Source: Flavobacterium aciduliphilum
Lineage (GTDB): Bacteria > Bacteroidota > Bacteroidia > Flavobacteriales > Flavobacteriaceae
DNA length: 64,000 bases
Direction: 5' to 3'
NCBI RefSeq assembly: GCF_003268855.1
Contig: NZ_QLSZ01000001.1
Location: 383,369 to 447,368, forward strand
The number at the start of each line of letters is the position of its first letter. Positions within the stretch are counted from its first letter, which is position 1. A program made the translations under genes and the position numbers. The notes beneath the pieces are model-generated. The model saw only the letters and a program-made list of their open reading frames with translations, did no database searches and had not been told where the DNA came from. Below are positions 58,755 to 64,000 of this stretch, piece after piece.

Positions 58755-59372
58755 ATGAAAAAGATTTTACCTTTAATTACATTGCTTACCTGTATTATAT
58801 GTAACGCACAATGTCCTGCTCCTTCAAATTTTACGCTTTCAATTCTAGATGCTACTTCCGCACAATTATCTTGGACTGAAAACGGAATAGCTGATACTTG
58901 GGAAATAGCAATAATTCCTGACTTTATTGTAGGTACACCATTACCTTCTGATGCTTTATATGTAACAACAAGTAATCCATTTATTGTAACAGGTTTATCT
59001 CAATTATCTGAATGCAATGTTTTTTTTGTTCGGTCACGCTGTTCAGCAACCGATGTTAGTCCATGGGCAGGTCTTGCTTCTTTTGGATGTGATGCAATTG
59101 TTTACAACTACCTTGCTACTTTATCAAATGATACTTTTTCTTTACAGGACAACAGTGGTTTACAACTTTTCCCTAATCCATCTAATAATATTGTGCAAAT
59201 TAAATGTAACTCAATAATTGATAAAATAAGACTATTTGATTCCTTAGGCAAAGAAATATTAATTCAAACTCAAAATGATAAAATCAACATAGAAAACCTT
59301 TCAAAAGGAGTATACTTAATTGAAGTATATACAGAGAACAAAAAATTATATAGAAAATTAGTCAAAGAATAA
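58755..59372 (+). CDS. Small T9SS protein with Fn3-like domain
   Basis: 205 aa from the ATG at 58755 (a TTG 9 nt earlier is open). Signal peptide (KKILPLITLLTCIICNAQ), a fibronectin type III-like domain at about 22-115: CPAPSNFTLSILDATSAQLSW, TWEIAIIP, FVRSRCSATDVSPW, and a type A sorting domain from about 140: LFPNPSNNIVQIK, IRLFDSLGKEI, IENLSKGVYLIEVYT, RKLVKE. It is the last gene of the T9SS cluster. A binding or adhesin role is likely from the fold only. Confidence 0.82.
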   Translation: MKKILPLITLLTCIICNAQCPAPSNFTLSILDATSAQLSWTENGIADTWEIAIIPDFIVGTPLPSDALYVTTSNPFIVTGLSQLSECNVFFVRSRCSATDVSPWAGLASFGCDAIVYNYLATLSNDTFSLQDNSGLQLFPNPSNNIVQIKCNSIIDKIRLFDSLGKEILIQTQNDKINIENLSKGVYLIEVYTENKKLYRKLVKE

Positions 59373-59447
59373 AATTATACATTTTGTTCTTGCTTTTAGG
59401 AAAAATCTAGTTTTATAATTTTTACACTTAAACAATAACTCTTTTTT

Positions 59448-59473
59448 ACGCCCGATTTTACTCGGGCTTTTTT
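59448..59473. terminator. Terminator between convergent genes
   Basis: GCCCGA / TCGGGC stem with T-run on the plus strand; the Kir gene stop lies in it. Confidence 0.8.
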
Positions 59474-60428
59474 ATAAACTTACTTTTTCATACAGATGTA
59501 ATTTATCTAAGTGCAGAATCGTTTGGGTATTCTCTTCATTTTTAGAAAACATAGGAATGAATCGTGCGCCATAGCATACTTCCCCAAAAGTATAGGACGT
59601 TCTTTTTACTACCGTTGTACTATACATGTCATCAAAGGCTTTGATGTAGACTATAATTTCTCCTTTGATGGACTGAAAATCATGTTCCTTCATTTGATAC
59701 AATGGGCTGTCTTCAGTGATGGGATGTACTAATGTCCAACTCAACGTGAGCGTACTTATTTTATCCATCTCTAATGCTAATGAATAAAATTTATTGACCA
59801 TTATCCCATTTTCTTCTATAGGTATTCCCATAATTATAGTCGCTTCTGCATCAAACAAATTGGTGTTTTTATAGGGAGCTATTCGAAACATCAATGCGGT
59901 CTGATTTTGAAAAGGAGCAATCAAGGCATGATTAGAAAAGGCTATATGTGCTTTCGCGCGACTAAATCTTCCATAAAAAAGTCCTGTGGCTATTGCAAAA
60001 CTTAACAACCCAAATAAGGCTTCAATTGAGGCTACCAAACTAGACAGAAAACCGCTCGGACTAATATGCCCATACCCTACTGTAGTGAAGGTTTGAACAC
60101 TAAAGAAAAAGGCTTGTCCAAATTTATCTAAATCATTTTGAGGAACAATCCCTTTTAAATGCTCAATCCCCACAGCCATATATAGCGAAGCAAAAAAAAG
60201 ATTCACTACAAAATAAAAAGTAAAAATAACCATAAAAAATTTCCACCTTGGGACAGTCAGCAACGTATGATACCAACTTATTCGGTCTAAAAATCCGATA
60301 CCCGACTTAGTAATATTAGCATCGCCCGATTTATTGATAAACCGTCCTCCATAATTGGAGGCATTATCACCAAAACCTGTGTTTTTGTTTGTGGGAGTCT
60401 TAAAGTTGAATTTTTTTCGAAAAGCCAT
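59472..60428 (-). CDS. Inward-rectifier-type potassium channel (KirBac)
   Basis: 318 aa. Two membrane helices at about 62-88 and 128-152, with the pore loop FTTVGYGHIS between (selectivity TVGYG). The large cytoplasmic C-terminal immunoglobulin-like domain follows: NHALIAPFQNQTALMFRIAP, KISTLTLSWTLVHPIT, EIIVYIKAFDD and GARFIPMF, as in KirBac. It passes K+ across the inner membrane under control of lipids or ligands. It is divergent from the cation diffusion facilitator gene (108 nt apart) and may share regulation with it. Confidence 0.92.
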   Translation of the reverse strand: MAFRKKFNFKTPTNKNTGFGDNASNYGGRFINKSGDANITKSGIGFLDRISWYHTLLTVPRWKFFMVIFTFYFVVNLFFASLYMAVGIEHLKGIVPQNDLDKFGQAFFFSVQTFTTVGYGHISPSGFLSSLVASIEALFGLLSFAIATGLFYGRFSRAKAHIAFSNHALIAPFQNQTALMFRIAPYKNTNLFDAEATIIMGIPIEENGIMVNKFYSLALEMDKISTLTLSWTLVHPITEDSPLYQMKEHDFQSIKGEIIVYIKAFDDMYSTTVVKRTSYTFGEVCYGARFIPMFSKNEENTQTILHLDKLHLYEKVSL

Positions 60429-60536
60429 AACTAGGAATAATCACAAAGCTATAAAAAACATAGTATCAAAAAAAGCCTTTTCTCTTTTTTAGGAAAACAA
60501 AAGGCAAATCGTTAATTTTGACAAATATTTGTCCCC

Positions 60537-61523
60537 ATGCACGATACTCAAACTAATTTTGCGTTTCAAAAAAAGATTACTTTCGTAATTCTAGTCTTAT
60601 TCGTCATCAAATTGATTGCATGGTATTACACCAATTCAGTAGCGATATTAACCGATGCTTTAGAATATACTATAAATGTAATTAGCGGACTTATTGGATT
60701 GTACAGCTTGTATTTGTCCTCGCTCCCCAAAGATAAAAATCATCCCTATGGACATGGAAAAATTGAATTTTTATCGGCCTCTATTGAAGGAACGTTAATG
60801 ATTGTTTCCAGTTTTGTGATTCTCTATGAGGCATTGAACAATTTGAAACATCCACACACTTTACAAAAGTTAGATTATGGTATTTATTTGGTAGGACTCA
60901 CTGGAATAATCAATTACTTAGTCGGCTATCTTTCTGTAAAAATCGGAAAAAAAAGCAATTCCTTAGCCCTTGTGGCTACTGGAAAACACATGCAATCCGA
61001 CACTTATGCTACCCTAGGCGTTATTGTGGGGTTACTCCTTATGTATGTAACCCATATTCAATGGATAGACAGTTTGATCGCATTTATTTTTGCCTTTATT
61101 ATTATTTTTTCGGGCTATAAGATTTTACGGGCATCTATTGCGGGTATCATGGACGAAGCCGATGAGGAACTTCTAGAAAAGATGGTGCATTTTTGTCAAA
61201 CCCACCGTCGTGAGAATTGGATTGATTTGCATCATTTAAGGTTTATAAAATACGGCGGCACGCTACATTTAGACTGCCATTTAACCATTCCGTGGTATTT
61301 CAACATTCACGAAGGCCATCGAGAAGTGGATGAATTAGAAAAAATAGTTAAAAACAACTTTGGGAATAGTGTAGAACTTATGGTTCACACTGACGGCTGT
61401 CTTGATTTTTCATGTAAAATATGTGATAAAAAAGAATGTCCCATGCGAAAACACAAATTTGAAACCGCAATCGAATGGACGATTGAAAACATTTCTCGGA
61501 ATACAAAACATCGCATGGAATAA
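60537..61523 (+). CDS. Cation diffusion facilitator family transporter
   Basis: 328 aa with about six membrane helices in the first 200 residues. Metal-site residues: SVAILTDALEYTINVISG near residue 38, PKDKNHPYGHGKIEFL near 62, and HMQSDTYATLGV near 150. The C-terminal cytoplasmic domain follows (YGGTLHLDCHLTIPW) with a cysteine cluster DFSCKICDKKECPMRKH near the end. It exports Zn2+, Fe2+, Mn2+ or similar. The Cys cluster may be an extra metal sensor. Metal specificity cannot be decided. Confidence 0.9.
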   Translation: MHDTQTNFAFQKKITFVILVLFVIKLIAWYYTNSVAILTDALEYTINVISGLIGLYSLYLSSLPKDKNHPYGHGKIEFLSASIEGTLMIVSSFVILYEALNNLKHPHTLQKLDYGIYLVGLTGIINYLVGYLSVKIGKKSNSLALVATGKHMQSDTYATLGVIVGLLLMYVTHIQWIDSLIAFIFAFIIIFSGYKILRASIAGIMDEADEELLEKMVHFCQTHRRENWIDLHHLRFIKYGGTLHLDCHLTIPWYFNIHEGHREVDELEKIVKNNFGNSVELMVHTDGCLDFSCKICDKKECPMRKHKFETAIEWTIENISRNTKHRME

Positions 61524-61535
61524 GATTCCTTTCTG

Positions 61536-62144
61536 CTAAAAACGCAACTGAAATCCTATCCCATAGGATCCCGTGGTTACTTTTAATTCGGTTTTATTAA
61601 AAAAAGAAACTTGTTTGGGCAAATTATTATATTCTTGAATGGCCTCTTTTACCTTAGAAGTCCCTTCAATTTTAACAGGAATACTTACTATTGTAACAAG
61701 TAGCCCTGAAACCATAAGTACACGACCAACACTGGATGTATTACCTGAAGCGGTATATACATTCATCATGTTATTTAGAGCACCACCCAACATAAATCCG
61801 AGTCCCAATTCCATGAGTACTTTTCCTGCATTCGCCCTAGCATAGCCTTCTTTATAGTTTTCATATATATTGGGAGTCCCTTGAAGCAATGACATGACCG
61901 CTTCTTTATCTAATTTCTCTCCCTTTGACAAAATTGCCGAATAGGATTTATATACCAATTGTTCGTAGCTTTTCTTTATTTCAGGGATCGTACGGGGCTC
62001 TTTTTCGGGGAGTTGCGCCACTTCGCTTTCTGACATGGCTGACGTATCGATTATTTTTTTAATTGCCGTTTTAAAATAACGAAACTCCGTTTTTAAAAAA
62101 AATAGGAACAGTATACATAATATCTTGCTCCTATTTTCTATCAC
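61536..62144 (-). CDS. Unknown protein between CDF transporter and carB
   Basis: 202 aa. A hydrophobic start (ILCILFLFFLKTEF), a polar region with EVAQLPEKEPRTIPEIKKSYEQLV in part, and two hydrophobic, glycine-rich segments at about 110-150 (LMELGLGFMLGGALNNMM, VLMVSGLLVTIVSIPV). The C-terminus ends ITGSYGIGFQLRF-like (TGSYGIGFQLRF), with the terminal Phe of an outer-membrane beta-structure. No family was recognised. The start could be later, at MSESEVAQ. It is read in the same direction as carB, 16 nt downstream of its stop. Confidence 0.6.
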   Translation of the reverse strand: MIENRSKILCILFLFFLKTEFRYFKTAIKKIIDTSAMSESEVAQLPEKEPRTIPEIKKSYEQLVYKSYSAILSKGEKLDKEAVMSLLQGTPNIYENYKEGYARANAGKVLMELGLGFMLGGALNNMMNVYTASGNTSSVGRVLMVSGLLVTIVSIPVKIEGTSKVKEAIQEYNNLPKQVSFFNKTELKVTTGSYGIGFQLRF

Positions 62145-62160
62145 TTACCCCTACTACCTA

Positions 62161-64000
62161 CTACTTACTCAAATACATTTTTCTTCTAGAATAGAGTTCA
62201 TAGAACTGGTCGTCTTTTAAATCGTCTATAAACAAAATGCTTTCGCCAGTCGATTTCATCTCGGGTCCCAATGCTTTGTTGACATTGGCAAACTTGCTAA
62301 ACGAAAAAACAGGTTGCTTGATCGCAAATCCTTTTAATTTGGGTTGGAATGTAAAATCATTCAATGTGTTTTCTCCCAACATGATTTTGGTCGCATAGTT
62401 TACATACGGTTCGCCATACGCTTTGGAAATAAAAGGTACGGTTCGAGACGCACGAGGATTGGCTTCAATAATGTACACGATATCGTCTTTGATCGCAAAC
62501 TGAATGTTAATCAACCCAACGGTTTGAAGCGCTAGGGCTATTTTCTTAGTATGGTCTTTTATTTGTTGCATGACAAATTCCCCCAGATTAAAGGGGGGCA
62601 ACGTCGCATTAGAATCACCCGAGTGAATGCCACACGGTTCAATGTGTTCCATAATCCCTATGATGTACACATTTTCACCATCACAAATGGCGTCTGCCTC
62701 TGCTTCTATGGCGCCATCTAAATAATGGTCTAACAACAGTTTATTTCCTGGAATGTTTTTCAATAAATCGATCACATGTTCTTCAAGTTCTTGTTTGTTG
62801 ATGACAATTTTCATGCCTTGACCACCCAAAACATAAGAAGGACGTACCAATAATGGAAAATCTAAAACATCAGCCAATTGACTGGCTTGATCGGCATTTT
62901 CAGCGACACCAAACTTTGGAAAAGGAATTTGAAGCGAAGACAACAACTCTGAAAAACGTCCTCTGTCTTCAGCCAAATCTAGTGCATCGAATGAAGTCCC
63001 TAATATTTTGATGCCATATTTGGATAATTTTTCAGCCAATTTCAAGGCCGTTTGTCCACCCAATTGCACAATGACGCCTTCTGGTTGTTCATGACGAATG
63101 ATGTCGTAAATGTGTTCCCAAAAAACGGGTTCGAAATACAATTTATCAGCGGTATCAAAATCGGTAGACACTGTTTCTGGATTACAGTTGATCATGATGG
63201 TTTCATAGCCACATTCTTTAGCAGCCAAAACTCCGTGAACACAAGAATAATCAAACTCAATTCCTTGTCCGATTCGGTTAGGTCCCGAACCTAAAACCAC
63301 TACTTTTTTTCTTTGTGAAACGATACTCTCATTATGCACATAGCGTTCTCCGGTAGCCGTTTCAATTTCAGCTTCAAAAGTCGAGTAATAATAAGGTGTT
63401 TGCGCTTTAAATTCGGCCGCACAAGTATCCACCAATTTATACACCCGTTTAATGTGCATCTCCTCACGCAATTTATACACCTGACTTTCCAAACACCCTA
63501 GCATGTGGGCAATTTGTCGGTCGCCGTAGCCTTTTTGTTTGGCTTCCAGCAACAATTCTTTGGGTAAATTGTCTAATTTATAAGTCGAAATTTCTTTTTC
63601 TAACAAATATAATTCTTCGTATTGCTTCAAAAACCACATATCGATTTTAGTAATCTCATGGATTCTACTCAACGGAATTCCCATTTGAATCGCATCGTAA
63701 ATCACAAAAACCCTGTCCCAACTGGCATACGTTAGTTTTTCAATAATTTGTTCGTAGTTTTTATACCCTTTCCCATCTGCTCCTAAACCATTACGCTTGA
63801 TTTCTAACGATTGTGTAGCTTTGTGAAGTGCTTCTTGAAACGAACGCCCAATTCCCATCACCTCGCCAACTGATTTCATTTGGAGCCCTAAGGTTCTATC
63901 AGCACCTTCAAATTTATCAAAGTTCCAACGCGGTATTTTTACAATTACATAATCTAAAGTAGGTTCGAACAATGCCGAAGTGGATTGGGTAATTTGATTT
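62161..64000 (-). CDS. carB: Carbamoyl-phosphate synthase large subunit (partial)
   Basis: The frame continues past the right edge (codons before 63972 read NQITQSTSALFEPTLDYV), so the N-terminal part is outside; about 613 C-terminal residues are seen. Present are the end of the first synthase half (KIPRWNFDKFEGA, MKSVGEVMGIGRSFQEAL), the oligomerisation domain, and the second ATP-grasp half (GSGPNRIGQGIEFDYS, VQLGGQTALKLAEKL, DAICDGENVYIIGIMEHIE, VYIIEANPRASRTVPFISKA). The protein stops soon after the second MKSTGE motif, so the usual C-terminal MGS allosteric domain is missing. CarB makes carbamoyl phosphate for pyrimidines and arginine. Confidence 0.97.
   Translation of the reverse strand, partial: NQITQSTSALFEPTLDYVIVKIPRWNFDKFEGADRTLGLQMKSVGEVMGIGRSFQEALHKATQSLEIKRNGLGADGKGYKNYEQIIEKLTYASWDRVFVIYDAIQMGIPLSRIHEITKIDMWFLKQYEELYLLEKEISTYKLDNLPKELLLEAKQKGYGDRQIAHMLGCLESQVYKLREEMHIKRVYKLVDTCAAEFKAQTPYYYSTFEAEIETATGERYVHNESIVSQRKKVVVLGSGPNRIGQGIEFDYSCVHGVLAAKECGYETIMINCNPETVSTDFDTADKLYFEPVFWEHIYDIIRHEQPEGVIVQLGGQTALKLAEKLSKYGIKILGTSFDALDLAEDRGRFSELLSSLQIPFPKFGVAENADQASQLADVLDFPLLVRPSYVLGGQGMKIVINKQELEEHVIDLLKNIPGNKLLLDHYLDGAIEAEADAICDGENVYIIGIMEHIEPCGIHSGDSNATLPPFNLGEFVMQQIKDHTKKIALALQTVGLINIQFAIKDDIVYIIEANPRASRTVPFISKAYGEPYVNYATKIMLGENTLNDFTFQPKLKGFAIKQPVFSFSKFANVNKALGPEMKSTGESILFIDDLKDDQFYELYSRRKMYLSK

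Overview
The window looks like chromosomal DNA of a Flavobacterium-like member of the Bacteroidota. The evidence is low GC, promoters of the TTTG / TAnnTTTG type, proteins with type IX secretion (T9SS) C-terminal sorting domains, SusC/BtuB-type TonB receptors, lipoproteins with short lipoboxes, and many short tandem satellites between genes. The strain cannot be named from the sequence alone.

Layout. 1-9.1 kb is core genome: folD (cut by the window edge), ffh, argS, fabH, an orphan ABC ATPase, an OmpA-type lipoprotein and htpG. 9.1-15.2 kb is more variable: a DUF2721 membrane protein whose start codon abuts a 7-bp tandem repeat, an unknown protein with a TPR histidine kinase and a LuxR-type response regulator, a frameshifted membrane-protein gene, an exported protein and a GC-rich phage-type lysozyme. 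The same 26-bp palindrome lies in front of the kinase operon and in front of the next gene set, at identical distance from a -7-like TTTG. This suggests a small regulon.

15.2-26.7 kb is an accessory island, all genes on the + strand, AT-rich, without a recognisable integrase or transposase. Eleven copies of one 30-nt repeat (never with an indel) sit in the gaps; ten have an ATG 11-24 nt downstream. A variable GC-rich hairpin usually precedes the repeat. The cassettes carry a type II Thoeris pair (ThsB TIR and ThsA with two membrane helices and a Macro domain) plus a DUF2971 protein, an unknown protein with a soluble histidine-kinase-like ATPase and a receiver-like protein, two unknown membrane proteins, a PD-(D/E)XK protein and two exported proteins. 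The layout recalls an integron cassette array but I see neither attC consensus nor IntI. A stranded T9SS C-terminus marks the right edge.

26.7-38.1 kb returns to host-type genes: AlkB, DUF2805, alpha/beta hydrolase, M61 peptidase, FKBP-type lipoprotein, S4 protein, methyltransferase, phosphoribosyltransferase, shikimate kinase, two tRNA-Lys and one tRNA-Leu, and an ECF sigma/DUF4252 operon. 38.1-43.9 kb is a vitamin B12 uptake locus: btuB-like receptor with a cobalamin riboswitch, a 38-aa membrane peptide, and btuF-btuC-btuD. 43.9-52.2 kb holds hydrolase, RNA-modification, rmuC, thioesterase and two DUF3857 proteins.

52.2-59.4 kb is a second variable stretch: an apparent paralogue of the small helical protein at 15.4 kb, and a cluster of T9SS-secreted proteins including a 1366-aa metalloprotease. 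Both small helical proteins are followed directly by noncoding arrays with an exact 21-nt period, one with 12 units and one with about 7. The window ends with a Kir-type potassium channel, a cation diffusion facilitator, an unknown protein and carB (5' end outside the window). The most unusual items are the 30-nt-repeat cassette island, the protein plus 21-nt array pairs, and the palindrome-marked two-component regulon.
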